Source of the DNA: Pseudomonadota bacterium
Lineage (GTDB): Archaea; Thermoplasmatota; SW-10-69-26; JACQPN01; JAJPHT01
DNA length: 64,000 bases
Direction: 5' to 3'
Assembly: GCA_021325135.1 (NCBI GenBank)
Contig: JAJPHT010000029.1
Span: 1-64,000 of the forward strand
This document shows positions 32,098 through 41,000 of this stretch, piece by piece (position 1 is the first letter of the stretch; the number at the start of each line of letters is the position of its first letter). Made by a program: the position numbers and the translations under genes. A model generated the notes under the pieces. The model saw only the letters and a list, made by a program, of their open reading frames with translations. It made no database searches and was not told the DNA's origin.

Positions 32098-32526
32098 TCA
32101 GCGACCCCCGCGCTTGGCGGACTTCTTGGCCTTCTTCGCGGCCTTCTTGCCCTTCTTCGCGGGCGCCTTCCTGGCGGCCTTCTTCGCCTTCCGGGGCGCG
32201 GCGCGCTTGGCCTTCTTGGCGGGGCCCTTCTTCGCGGCCTTCGCCTTCTTGGCCGTCTTCTTCTTGGGGGCGACCTTCTTGGCGACCTTGGTGGCGGCGC
32301 GGGCGGCGGCCTCGCGCACCTTGGTCTCCGCCTTCTGCTCCGCCTCGCGCGCGGCCTCCGCCGTCTTCTCGGCGACGACGCGGGCCTCCTGCGCGGCGGC
32401 CTCGGCGGCCTTCTTCATCTCGGCGCTGGCGGCCTCGGCGACCTTCACGGCCATCTCGGCGGCGGCGTCCTTGAGGGCCTTCGCGGCCTCGCTGATCGTG
32501 TGGGGCTTGCTCTGCGGGGTCTCCAT
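32098..32526 (-). CDS. Histone-H1-like Lys/Ala-rich protein inside the suc operon
   Basis: A 142-residue protein with no Cys, Trp, Phe, Tyr or Leu-rich core. Residues ~12-80 are a long Ala/Glu/Lys helix (ISEAAKALKDAAAEMAVKVA, VVAEKTAEAAREAEQKAETK) reminiscent of phasin/PhaF-type or apolipoprotein-like amphipathic helices. Residues ~81-142 are Lys/Ala/Pro-rich with AKK, PKKK and APAKK repeats like histone H1 and AlgP tails, ending KSAKRGGR. It is flanked by sucC (2-bp gap) and sucD (1-bp gap). A block AKRAAPRK is shared with the SucC C-terminus. DNA or RNA binding is inferred from charge only. Confidence 0.7.
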   Translation of the reverse strand: METPQSKPHTISEAAKALKDAAAEMAVKVAEAASAEMKKAAEAAAQEARVVAEKTAEAAREAEQKAETKVREAAARAATKVAKKVAPKKKTAKKAKAAKKGPAKKAKRAAPRKAKKAARKAPAKKGKKAAKKAKKSAKRGGR

Positions 32527-32528
32527 GC

Positions 32529-33812
32529 TCAGCGGCCTCCCTTCTTGGCCTTCTTCGCGGGCTTCGCCTTCTTGGCGGTCTTCTTCCTGGGCGCGGCGCG
32601 CTTCGCGGCCTTGGCCTTCTTCGCGCGCTTCGCGGGCATCGCCGCCTCGGGGACCTCCACCTTGTAGGTGAGGGGCGGGAGCGGCTGGTTGGCGAGGACG
32701 CGGCGCTCGATCTCGACGGTGAGCTTCGCGGCCTCCTGCAGCGTGTTGGTGGTGTAGAGGCCGGCCTCCTTGAGGATGGCGCGCGCCTCCTCCTCGTTCA
32801 CGCCCTTGATGCGCGTGACGATGGGGAAGGGGATCTTCTCCTGGTCGAGCACCATCTTGAGCCCCTTGGCGACGGTGTCGCTCTTGGTGATGCCGCCGAA
32901 GAGGTTGAGCATCATGACGGTGGGCTCGGCCTTCTTCATGAGCAGCACGCACTCGCGGACCTTCTCCGCGTTGTCGGTGCCGCCCAAGTCCAGGAAGATG
33001 CCCGGCTCGCCGCCGTAGTGCTTGATGGCGTCGAGGGTCGCCATGGTGAGGCCGGCGCCGTTGGCGATGATGCCGATCTTCCCGTTGAGCTGGATGAAGG
33101 CGATGCCCTTCTGCTCGGCCTCCCACTCCAGGGGCGTCTTCTCCTCCTTGGGCTCCTCGAAGTCCGCGTGGCGCCACGCGGCATCGTCGTCGAGGATGAC
33201 CTTGGCGTCGGCCGCGAGGACCTTGCCCTGGGGCGTGACCGCGAGGGGGTTGATCTCCAGGAGCTCGGCGTCCATGCCGCGGAAGGCGGTGACGAGCTTC
33301 GCGAGGATGCTCTCCACCTGCTTGCGCGCCTCGGGCGCGAGCCTGCTGCCCTGGAAGAGGGCGCGGGCGTGGAAGGGCTGGAAGCCGGTGACGGGGTGGA
33401 CGTGGACGCGCTTGATCTTCTCGTCGGGGACGCTCTCGATCTCGACGCCGCCCTCCTCGCTGTAGAGGATGAGGAGCGTGCGCGTCGCGCGGTCCAGCGA
33501 GACGCTGGCGTAGAGCTCCTTGGCGAAGTCGAGCTTCTCCACGAGGAAGACCTTCTCGACCTTGAGCCCCTTGATGTCCATGCCCAGGACCTGGCGCGTC
33601 TTGGCGACGGCCTGCTCCCAGGTGTCCGCGAACTGGATGCCGCCGGCCTTGCCGCGGCCGCCGACGAGGACCTGCGCCTTGATGACGAGGGGGTACTTGA
33701 GCTGGCCCTTCACGCGCTCCAGCTCGTCCATGGAGGAGACGACGACGCCCGAGGGGGTCGGGATGCCGAACCGCTCGAACACCTGCCGCCCCTGGTATTC
33801 GTAGAGCTTCAC
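32529..33812 (-). CDS. sucC: Succinyl-CoA synthetase beta subunit with H1-like tail
   Basis: ATP-grasp subunit that binds nucleotide and succinate. Conserved parts: MKLYEYQGRQVFERFGIPTP, VIKAQVLVGGRGKAGGI, AELLEINPLAVTPQGKVLAA, DAKVILDDDAAWR, LDLGGTDNAEKV, and NLFGGITKSDTVAKGL. The core ends near YKVEVPEAA, as in other SucC proteins of ~385-390 residues. Then comes a ~36-residue tail that is nearly all Lys, Ala, Arg and Pro (AKRAAPRKKTAKKAKPAKKA), ending KKGGR, which is not part of the family. GTG 33812 is preferred (AGGTGG upstream, conserved KLYEYQ start). A TATA-like box is at 33848. Confidence 0.95.
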   Translation of the reverse strand: MKLYEYQGRQVFERFGIPTPSGVVVSSMDELERVKGQLKYPLVIKAQVLVGGRGKAGGIQFADTWEQAVAKTRQVLGMDIKGLKVEKVFLVEKLDFAKELYASVSLDRATRTLLILYSEEGGVEIESVPDEKIKRVHVHPVTGFQPFHARALFQGSRLAPEARKQVESILAKLVTAFRGMDAELLEINPLAVTPQGKVLAADAKVILDDDAAWRHADFEEPKEEKTPLEWEAEQKGIAFIQLNGKIGIIANGAGLTMATLDAIKHYGGEPGIFLDLGGTDNAEKVRECVLLMKKAEPTVMMLNLFGGITKSDTVAKGLKMVLDQEKIPFPIVTRIKGVNEEEARAILKEAGLYTTNTLQEAAKLTVEIERRVLANQPLPPLTYKVEVPEAAMPAKRAKKAKAAKRAAPRKKTAKKAKPAKKAKKGGR

Positions 33813-33847
33813 CGGGGATCCACCTGGGGCGCGGGAACCCACCCCGG

Positions 33848-33858
33848 CATAAAAAGGG
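33848..33858 (-). promoter_or_regulatory. TATA-like box for the suc operon
   Basis: CCCTTTTTATG on the minus strand lies about 36-46 bp upstream of the sucC GTG. It is nearly the same as the box before etfBA (CCCTTTTTACC at 9125-9135). Confidence 0.45.
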
Positions 33859-34086
33859 ATTGGGCGGCGTGGCCTTGCGGCGCGCCGCCGCGGCGCCTAC
33901 GCGCCGGAGGTCCAGCGCCCGCGCTGGCCGGCCTCGCCGCAGATCGAAAATTGGACGCGAGTGTTCAGGGTCGAGACGCCAGGGCCCCGAGAGAATCGAC
34001 CACGCTGCAGGGAAAAGCCTGCGCCCCGTTATCTTCCCGGGGGGCGCTGGAGGGTCCGGCCCTTCGTGGCCGGGAGAACCAACACC

Positions 34087-34428
34087 ATGAGCACCCTCCG
34101 CATCGCCCTCGCCCTTTCGATCTGCCTCGCCCTGCCCTTCCTGCTGCCCGAGGCCGCGGCGTCCAGCTGCACGGCCACCTCGGGCCACTCGTGCACGTTC
34201 ACGTGCGCCCTGGGCGACTTCATCCACGTCTCGGGCTCGCGCACGGGCTTCGGCTCCATCGGCGTGAGCGCGGAGTGCGGCGGCGCCAGCGCGGACTGCC
34301 TCGCCACGAACTTCGACGCGACGTGCTCGGGCTCCAGCCTGACGCCCGCCACCAGCGCGGCCGTGGGCACGTGCAGCACGTACACCACCGACTCGACGGC
34401 GACCTGCTGGACCTCGCCCCTTCCGTAG
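34087..34428 (+). CDS. Small secreted Cys-rich protein
   Basis: A 113-residue protein with a signal peptide (MSTLRIALALSICLALPFLL, cleavage near AAA-S) and a mature domain rich in Ser, Thr and Cys (about nine Cys: SCTATSGHSCTFTCALGDF, CGGASADCLATNFDATCSG, GTCSTYTTDSTATCW). Probably a compact disulfide-bonded exported domain; no family recognised. ATG 34087 is preceded by GGGAG. It is divergent from the suc operon and converges on the next gene across a long inverted repeat. Confidence 0.65.
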   Translation: MSTLRIALALSICLALPFLLPEAAASSCTATSGHSCTFTCALGDFIHVSGSRTGFGSIGVSAECGGASADCLATNFDATCSGSSLTPATSAAVGTCSTYTTDSTATCWTSPLP

Positions 34429-34440
34429 GGCGAAAGAGTC

Positions 34441-34537
34441 CTCATCACCGCCCACCCCGGGGCATCCACGCCGAAGAACGACGTTTGGGATGGGATGCAC
34501 GATGGGGCGCGGGGCCCCGGGGCGGGCGGTGGATGAG
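34441..34537. repeat. Inverted repeat between convergent genes
   Basis: Left arm 34441-34463 (CTCATCACCGCCC then ACCCCGGGGC) and right arm 34514-34537 are reverse complements apart from one bulged base and one mismatch, with about 50 bases between. The loop itself contains GCATCC and GGATGGGATGC that can pair further. The position between two convergent stops suggests a bidirectional terminator. Confidence 0.6.
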
Positions 34538-34551
34538 AGGGAAGGCCGGCC

Positions 34552-34785
34552 TCAGCCGGCGTAGGACTTCTCCTGCTCGGCGCGCAGGACGCTGATCTCC
34601 AGCATGGCCTGGTTCACGTCGCGCTCGAACTCGCGGCGCGCGAGGGCCAGGACGCTGTTGCGGAACGCCTCGGTCATGGCGTAGCGCGGGCAGAGGAACT
34701 CGCCCGGCTCGGGGGCCATGCCCAGCGCGCAGGTCGAGCCCTTGCGCTGGGCGCAGTTGTCGCAGCTTGCGATCAGGATTGCCAT
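34552..34785 (-). CDS. Small four-Cys protein, probable metal site
   Basis: A 77-residue protein: MAILIASCDNCAQRKGSTCA, then GEFLCPRYAMTEAFRNSV and an amphipathic C-terminal helix (LARREFERDVNQAMLEISVL). Cys8, Cys11, Cys19 and Cys32 (C-x2-C-x7-C-x12-C) form a plausible zinc or iron-sulfur site, and the spacing is like that of small archaeal proteins of unknown function. ATG 34785 has GGGGAGAG upstream, and the Cys cluster starts right after it. It is divergent from pabB. Metal type and partner unknown. Confidence 0.65.
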   Translation of the reverse strand: MAILIASCDNCAQRKGSTCALGMAPEPGEFLCPRYAMTEAFRNSVLALARREFERDVNQAMLEISVLRAEQEKSYAG

Positions 34786-35020
34786 TGCCAGTCTCTCCCC
34801 GGATGGGAGGGCCCCGTGCAGGTCGCGGCGCGCACACGCCGGGTGTCCGACCCGCGGAGGTTCCCCTTCGGTCGCCGCCCCGTTCCACGGGACGGCAGCA
34901 CCGGATGGCGCGGGAACCTCGCTTAACGCTTCGCTTCTCGGCCTGCTCATGAACCCCCTCGTTGCCAGGCGGGCTCGTTGCGGCCGTTCCCTGGGGGAGC
35001 GCCGCACCGCTGCGGGAAGC

Positions 35021-35030
35021 CCTTATGCCG
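35021..35030 (+). promoter_or_regulatory. TATA-like box for pabB
   Basis: CCTTATGCCG is centred about 26 bp before GTG 35051. That distance fits a leaderless start and was used to choose the pabB start codon. Confidence 0.4.
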
Positions 35031-35050
35031 GGGCCGCGAATGGGCAAGAC

Positions 35051-36304
35051 GTGGACGGGCTCGACCTGCTGCGCCGCGTGTGGCGACCGGGCGAGCCCGC
35101 GGCCTTCCTCGACGGGCCCTCCCCCTTCGTGGGCGTCGCACCCTCGGCGGCGCTCTGCGTGCGCGAGGGCCGCGTATGGCGCCGCGAGGGCGCCGCGTGG
35201 CGCGACGCCGGCGAGACGCCCTGGGACGCGATGCGCGCCTTCCTGCGCGGCGGCCTGCGCACCGTGGCGCTCCTCTCCTACGACGCGGGCCGCCTCGTGG
35301 AGCGCCTTCCTTCCCTGGCGCGCGACGACACGGCGCTGCCCCAGGTCGTGCTGCTGCGCTTCGACGCGGGCTGGGTGGGCGGCGAGCTTCGCGGCGACGA
35401 GGGCGCGCTGGCCGAGCGCGCGAAGGGCGATCCCCTGCCCCTCCCCCGCGGCGCGGTGGGCCCCGTGGAGCCTTCGATGCCCCGCGAGGCGTTCGAGGCC
35501 ATGGTGCGCCGCGCCCAGGAGCGCGTCCGCGAGGGCGACGTCTTCCAGGTGAACCTCAGCCACCGCCTGGAGGCCGACTGCACGCTCCACCCGCTGGACC
35601 TCTTCGCGCGCCTCTCGCGGGCGAACCCGGCCCCCTTCCGCGCCTTCCTCCAGACGGGCCCGCTGCCGGGCGATCCCGAGGGGTTCCACGTGGTGAGCGC
35701 GAGCCCGGAGCGCCTCGTCCGCGTGGAGGCCGGCCGCGTGGAGGCGCGCCCCATCGCCGGCACGCGCCGCCGCGGCGCGACCCCGGAGGAGGACGCGGCC
35801 CTGGCGGCGGAGCTGGCCTCCGACGGCAAGGAGCGCGCGGAGCACGCCATGATGGTGGACCTGGCGCGGAACGACCTGGGCCGCGTCGCGCGCTTCGGCA
35901 GCGTCCGCGTGCCGCGCTTCTCCGCCGTGGAGACGTACCGCACCGTCCACCACCTGGTGAGCACCGTGGAGGGCGCCCTCGCGCCGGGCCGCGACGCGGT
36001 GGACGTGCTGCGGGCCCTCTTCCCGGGCGGCACCATCACCGGGGCGCCCAAGGTGCGCGCCATGGAGGTCATCGAGGAATTGGAGCCCGTGCGGCGCGGC
36101 GTCTACACGGGGAGCCTCGGCTGGATCGCGCCGGGGGGCGACATGGACCTCAACATCCTCATCCGGACCCTCCTGGTGAAGCGGGGCCGCGTGCACCTCC
36201 AGGTGGGGGCGGGGATCGTGGAGGAGAGCGATCCCGCCCGCGAGTGGGAGGAGACCCTCGCCAAGGCCCAGGGCGTGCTCCTGGCGCTGGGGGCCGCGCC
36301 GTGA
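35051..36304 (+). CDS. pabB: Aminodeoxychorismate synthase component I (PabB-like)
   Basis: Chorismate-utilising enzyme that would aminate chorismate to 4-amino-4-deoxychorismate for folate- or pterin-type cofactors. The 417 residues contain EGDVFQVNLSHRLEA (161-175), PIAGTRRRG (234-242), DGKERAEHAMMVDLARNDLG (258-277), FPGGTITGAPKVRAME (324-339) and GAGIVEESDPAREWEETLAK (387-405). PIAGT has Ala where E. coli PabB has the catalytic Lys, as in anthranilate synthase, but DMDLNILIRT is PabB-like rather than the DTCI of TrpE. GTG 35051 is chosen on a TATA box at 35021; an ATG at 34949 is the alternative. The stop overlaps the aminotransferase start (GTGA). Confidence 0.85.
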   Translation: MDGLDLLRRVWRPGEPAAFLDGPSPFVGVAPSAALCVREGRVWRREGAAWRDAGETPWDAMRAFLRGGLRTVALLSYDAGRLVERLPSLARDDTALPQVVLLRFDAGWVGGELRGDEGALAERAKGDPLPLPRGAVGPVEPSMPREAFEAMVRRAQERVREGDVFQVNLSHRLEADCTLHPLDLFARLSRANPAPFRAFLQTGPLPGDPEGFHVVSASPERLVRVEAGRVEARPIAGTRRRGATPEEDAALAAELASDGKERAEHAMMVDLARNDLGRVARFGSVRVPRFSAVETYRTVHHLVSTVEGALAPGRDAVDVLRALFPGGTITGAPKVRAMEVIEELEPVRRGVYTGSLGWIAPGGDMDLNILIRTLLVKRGRVHLQVGAGIVEESDPAREWEETLAKAQGVLLALGAAP

Positions 36305-37122
36305 GCCTGGTCCACCTCAACGGCTCGCTGGTCCCGGCGGAGGAGGCGCGCGTCAGCGTGCACGACCGGGGCTTCCTCCTTGGCGATGGCCTCTTCGAGA
36401 CGCTGCGCGCCCACTCGGGAAGGCCCGCGTTCCTGGGGGAGCACCTGGCGCGGCTGCGGCACGGGTGCGAGGCGATGCGCTTGCCGTTCCCGGAGGATCT
36501 GCCCTCCCGGGTCGCGGCGACGCTGGAGGCCAACCGCGCGGGGGACTGCGCGGTGCGCGTCACCCTCACGCGGGGCCCCGGAGGGAGGGGCGCCTCGCCG
36601 CGCGGCGCGGGCCCGCCCACCGTGCTCGTCGCCCTCTCGCCCATCCCCTACGAGGAGGCCCTCTACGCGCGGGGCCTGGGGGCCATCGTCTCCCGGGTGC
36701 CGCGGGGCCCGGCGGCGGTGAAGACCACGAGCTACGCGGCCAGCGTGCTGGCGCGGATCGAGGCCGACGAGGCGGGCGCGGACGAGGCCCTCTTCCAGGA
36801 CGAGGCGGGGCGCCTGCTGGAGGCCACCCAGGCGACCCTCTTCGCGGTCCGCGACGGCGCGCTCCTCACCCCGCCGCTGGGGCCCATCCTGCCCGGCGTC
36901 ACGCGGGCGAAGCTGCTGGCCCTCGCCCCGCACGCGGGCCTTCGCCCCGTGGAGGCGCCCCTCACCCGGGACGACCTGCTCGCGGCCGACGAGGCGATGC
37001 TCTGCGCCAGCGTGCTGGAGGTGGCGCCCCTCGCCTCGCTGGACGGCAAGCCGCTGCGCCGCGGCCCCTTCGCGCAGACGCTCCGCGCGCTCTATCGGCT
37101 CCAGGCGACGAGCAGCGGGTGA
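36301..37122 (+). CDS. pabC: Class IV PLP enzyme, probable aminodeoxychorismate lyase
   Basis: A fold-type IV PLP enzyme of 273 residues. MSLVHLNGSLVPAEEARVSV, HDRGFLLGDGLFETLRAHSG, and KTTSYAASVLARIEADE with the probable PLP lysine Lys141 are typical, as is FQDEAGRLLEATQATLFAV with the ring-nitrogen Glu, and LTRDDLLAADEAMLCASVLE near the end. The family includes aminodeoxychorismate lyase, branched-chain and D-amino-acid aminotransferases, which are hard to separate by sequence. Coupling to pabB through GTGA favours aminodeoxychorismate lyase. No PabA-type glutaminase follows. Confidence 0.82.
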   Translation: MSLVHLNGSLVPAEEARVSVHDRGFLLGDGLFETLRAHSGRPAFLGEHLARLRHGCEAMRLPFPEDLPSRVAATLEANRAGDCAVRVTLTRGPGGRGASPRGAGPPTVLVALSPIPYEEALYARGLGAIVSRVPRGPAAVKTTSYAASVLARIEADEAGADEALFQDEAGRLLEATQATLFAVRDGALLTPPLGPILPGVTRAKLLALAPHAGLRPVEAPLTRDDLLAADEAMLCASVLEVAPLASLDGKPLRRGPFAQTLRALYRLQATSSG

Positions 37123-37182
37123 AATGCACAAACCGTCACCCTCATCAAGGTGGCACGACGACTGGCCCGCGGGCGCAAGCCC

Positions 37183-37356
37183 ATGGTGGGATCGCACACG
37201 CAACCGATGCAGAGCCAGCTTTTCCTGGAGCGCCGCTTCCAGCTGCCTTCCGACGCGCCGCGCAAGCTCGTCGAGGACATCGAGTCCTACAGCGCCTTCG
37301 TCGAGATGCAATCGCGCATGACGGGACCTGCGTCCTGGTACCAGCGATTGGCCTGA
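37183..37356 (+). CDS. Small hypothetical protein
   Basis: A 57-residue frame from ATG 37183: MVGSHTQPMQSQLFLERRFQ, then PRKLVEDIESYSAFVEMQSR and WYQRLA. It looks like a short helix-rich cytosolic protein. An in-frame ATG at 37204 (MQSQLFLERRFQ) is another possible start. No Shine-Dalgarno sequence is clear and no family is known to me. It is 60 bp after pabC on the same strand and could be part of that unit. Amino-acid composition is less biased than in shadow frames, which favours coding. Confidence 0.45.
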   Translation: MVGSHTQPMQSQLFLERRFQLPSDAPRKLVEDIESYSAFVEMQSRMTGPASWYQRLA

Positions 37357-37358
37357 CG

Positions 37359-37387
37359 CGGGGGTTCGGGGGGCCGCCGCCCCCTGA
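37359..37387. repeat. Single arm of the dispersed palindromic repeat
   Basis: CGGGGGTTCGGGGGG followed by CCGCCGCCCCCTGA matches the right arm of the 6811-6899 element almost base for base, in a gap 3 bp after the stop of a small gene. The second arm is absent. Confidence 0.6.
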
Positions 37388-37461
37388 GACCCGCTCTCTC
37401 TCGATCCAACGGTCGCCGTACTACGAAGGACAAACCCTTCGGCGTGCGAAGAAGCGAGCGG

Positions 37462-38010
37462 ATGAAAGCAAGCTCCCTCCTCGCGGTCGGGTCCGTGGTC
37501 CTTCTGACGTTGGCGACTGGCGCGCAGGCCTCCGGCGGTCCGGCCCCGGACGCCCCGGCTCCAAGCGTGTGGGTGAGCGAGCAGGCGGATTCGGGTCCGA
37601 CGACCACGATCCAGGGCTGCTCCGTCTACGTGCACGCCGATCACGTTCCCGCGGCGTCGGGACAGGTCTCGGTCGTGTGGCGCTCCCAGGGGCCTGGAAA
37701 CCCGGAGTTCGCGAATGCGACGTGGACCGGGACGCCCGAGGCCGACGGCCACGGCTTCTCGGTGCTGTTTGGCCCGGTCGCGATCCCAAACGCCCAGGAG
37801 CAGCAGAAGGCTCCGATGATGGCCTTCGCCGTCCTGGAATGGAACGCGGGCCCGGGCAGCGACGTGCAGGTCGAGTTCAGCCCGGACTTCACCCCCTTGT
37901 GCCAGACCACGGCGAGCGTGCCGTTCTTCCCGTCGCCCCTGGCCCTGGGCTTCGCCGTGGCGGGGAGCGCGGGCGTGGCCGGCGTCGCGCTCTTCGCGCG
38001 CCGGAAGTAG
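37462..38010 (+). CDS. Secreted protein with C-terminal membrane anchor
   Basis: A 182-residue protein: signal peptide (MKASSLLAVGSVVLLTLATG, cleavage near AQA-S), a beta-rich central domain with two Cys (GCSVYVHADHVPAASGQVSV and LCQTTASV), and a C-terminal hydrophobic helix after a Pro motif, FFPSPLALGFAVAGSAGVAG, ending ARRK. The tail is of the same style as the PAPGA tail at 24955: proline motif, helix, short basic end. GTG 37444 is an alternative upstream start. Function unknown; likely surface-exposed. Confidence 0.65.
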   Translation: MKASSLLAVGSVVLLTLATGAQASGGPAPDAPAPSVWVSEQADSGPTTTIQGCSVYVHADHVPAASGQVSVVWRSQGPGNPEFANATWTGTPEADGHGFSVLFGPVAIPNAQEQQKAPMMAFAVLEWNAGPGSDVQVEFSPDFTPLCQTTASVPFFPSPLALGFAVAGSAGVAGVALFARRK

Positions 38011-38026
38011 GTCGCGGGATGGGCGC

Positions 38027-41000
38027 CTAGGGGAGGATGCCCGGCGTGTACGTCGCGGTCGACGTGGCCGTCTCCGTGTCGCCGCCGTAGCTCCCCTCCA
38101 GCGTGGCCGTCGCGTGGATGACGTGCGTGCCGGGGAGGTTCATGACGACGGCGTCGACGGGGAGCGGGAACATGGCGGAGCCGTCGTCGCGCGTCGTGGC
38201 GGTGAGTTGGTGCAGCGGGACCTCGGGGCCTCCCGGCGAAGGCTGCCAGCCGATCTGGACGTCCACGTCGTGGTGCGCCAGCGCGCCGAAGGGGGGGTCG
38301 CGCAGCGTGACGAAGCCCAGCCCGCGCGTGGGGGTCTCCAGGTAGGCCCACGCGACGGCGGTGAGGCGATCGTCCACGACCAGCGTGGCGTTGCGCTCGG
38401 AGACGACGCCGTCCTGGTCCGTGACGCGCAGCGTGACGACGTGGGGGCCCACGGTGGCGAACGTCCACGAGACGTTGGCCCCCTTGGCCTGCGCCTGGAA
38501 GCCGTCCGAGGGGTCGAAGTCCCAGGCGTAGGAGAGCTTGCGCGAGTCGCCGTCGGGGTCCGCGGAGCCCCAGCCGGAGAACGGGGCCGCGACGGTGACG
38601 TTGGCGGAGGCTGGAAGTGTTAGCGAGACGACGGGGGGCGCGTTCACGGCCAGCGAGACGTTGAGCGTCTGCGAGGCGTTGAGCGTGCCGTCGCTGGCGA
38701 CCACCGTGAGCGTGTGGCTCCCCGCCTGCGCGGGGGTGGAGGCCCACACCAGCGTCGCGCCCGAGAAGGAGACGCCGGGGGGCGCGTCGGGGCTGCTGAA
38801 CGTGAGGGGGTCGGAGTCGGGGTCGTTGGCCGCGAGGGGCACGCGGAGCGTGGCGCCCGCGCGGCCCGCCTGGTCGGGCAGCGGCGCCAGCGTCGGCGCG
38901 CGGTCCGCGTCGTCGATGACCAGGGTGGCGTCGGCGCTGGCGGTGAGGTTGCCGTCGTTCGCGCGGAACGTGACCACGTAGGTCCCCGCCTGGAGGTAGG
39001 TGGGCGTCCAGCGCAGCACGCGCGCGTTGGGGTCGAACGAGGCGCCCGCCGGAAGGTGCGTCGCCGAGTAGGCGAGCGCGTCGCCGTCGGGGTCCGTCGC
39101 CGCCACCTGGAGCTGGAGGGGCTGCATCTCGCGGCCGCGCGCCGCGGGGATGGGCGAGAAGGCGGGCGCGCGGTCGAGGTCCGCGACGCGCAGCGCGACG
39201 ACGTTCTGCGTCAGGTTGTGGCCGTCCCACGCCTGGAGGGTGAGGTTGTAGGTCCCCGCCTGCGTGTAGTCGGGCGTCCACGAGAACTGCGCCGTGCCGT
39301 TGCCCAGGTCCGAGAAGCGCGCGCCCACGGGGTTCCCCGAGTCGAAGAGCGACACGCGGTCGCCGTCCACGTCGGAGCCGCGCGCCAGGAACGATAGCAC
39401 GGAGCCCTCGCTGGCGGCGAGAGGGCCCTCGATGGAGAGGAGCGGGGGCGCGTTGCGGTGCCCCACGGTGAGGTTGATCGCCTCCGCGTCGGAGAGGAAC
39501 CCGTCGCTGGCCGCGAAGGTCACGGGGCCGTACGCACCCTCCTGCGTGAAGTCGGGCGTCCACGAGAAGCTTCCCGACGCCGTGTCGAAGGTGGCGCCTT
39601 CGGGAAGCCCCGTCGCGGAGAAGGTGACGTTGTCCTGGTCGGGGTCCGCGGCGGAGAGGCGGAACGCGAGGCGCTCGCCCTCGCCCACGACGCGGTCGCC
39701 AATGGGGGAGAGCACCGGCGCGGCGTCGGACACGTCGAACGCCCGCGTCGTGGCGCCGGTCCATCCGTCGGAGTCGGTGACGGTGAGCGTCGCGCTGGCG
39801 GGGCCGGGCGCGGCGAAGGCGTGCGACGCCTGCGCGCCGGTGGCGGTGGCGCCGTCGCTGAACGTCCACGCCCACGAGACGATCGCGCGGCCGCCGCTCT
39901 GTGAGGCGTCCGCGAACGCCATGGGCTTGCCCCACGAGGCGCCCTGGAGGGTGAAGCCCGCCGTGGGCGGGCAGACGCGCGCGGTGGGAATGCTATCGAC
40001 GTAGCAGCTCACGTCCACGGCGTTGCCGCTGCCCTGGTCCGCGATCTTGCCCAGGATGGCGGCGCGCGAGTAGACGCCCCAGTCGTTCTCGCGCGCGTCC
40101 ACGCTGGCGCCGCGGACGCCGGGCCCCAGCGCGAGCGCGGTCGTCCCGCGCAGGAGGTTCGCGGAGAGGCGCGCCGCGGACGCGCCATCGAGGCTCACCG
40201 CGGTGGAGGCGCCGCTGACGACGTAGTTCTCCAGGAGGACGGGCGAGCCGCCGCGCAGCGCGATGGGGCGGTCGGTGGAGGAGAAGACGAGGCCCGTGAG
40301 CGCGCCGCCCGCGGAGAGGTCGGCGTCGACGCCGCGCTCGAAGCGCAGGAGGCTGTCGTGCTCCATGACGAGGTTGGCGCCGCGCGCGTACACGGCGAGG
40401 GGCGCCACGCCCGTGCTGGCGGAGGGCTGGAAGATGTTGCCCGAGACGTTCACGTCGTCGGCGTAGGCGCGCACGATGGCCGCGTCCAGGGGCGAGGCGC
40501 TGGAGTTGGCCGCGATCTTCGCGAAGCTGTCGCGCACCGTCGCGCCGTCGCCCTCCAGGAGGTACGCGCTGGAGGGGCTCGCGGCGCCCATGGTCACGGA
40601 GTTGCCGTCCGCCACGAGGCGATGCGCGGCGGGGGCGACGTGGACGCCCACGACGCCGCAGGGCGCGTGCGCGCAGGTGCCGTCGACGCCGCGGCTCGCG
40701 GGGAGCCCCGAGACGTCGTTTCCGTCGAGGAGCACGTCGTCGCCCCCCGCCACGTCGATGCCGTAGGTCATCCAGCGGCTTGCCAGGGGGCCGGGCTGCG
40801 CGCCGTTCGCGCGCAGGACGTTGTGGCGCGCGACGTCGCGGTCGCCGGTGATCAAGAGGAGCGCGGGTCCGACGCTGGCGCCCGCGCTCTGGTCGGTGGC
40901 GGTGAGGTTGGGGTTCTGGAGGACGAGGCCGCGGAGCGTCGCGTCGGGCGCGAGCATCCGCACCAGGGAGAGGCCGTCCGCGCGCCCGTCCACCACCGCG

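Noticed and set aside
32529..32636. Separate small gene for the SucC basic tail, starting at the in-frame ATG of MPAKRAKK
   Set aside because: The tail is continuous with the SucC frame and there is no Shine-Dalgarno sequence or stop between; kept as part of SucC.
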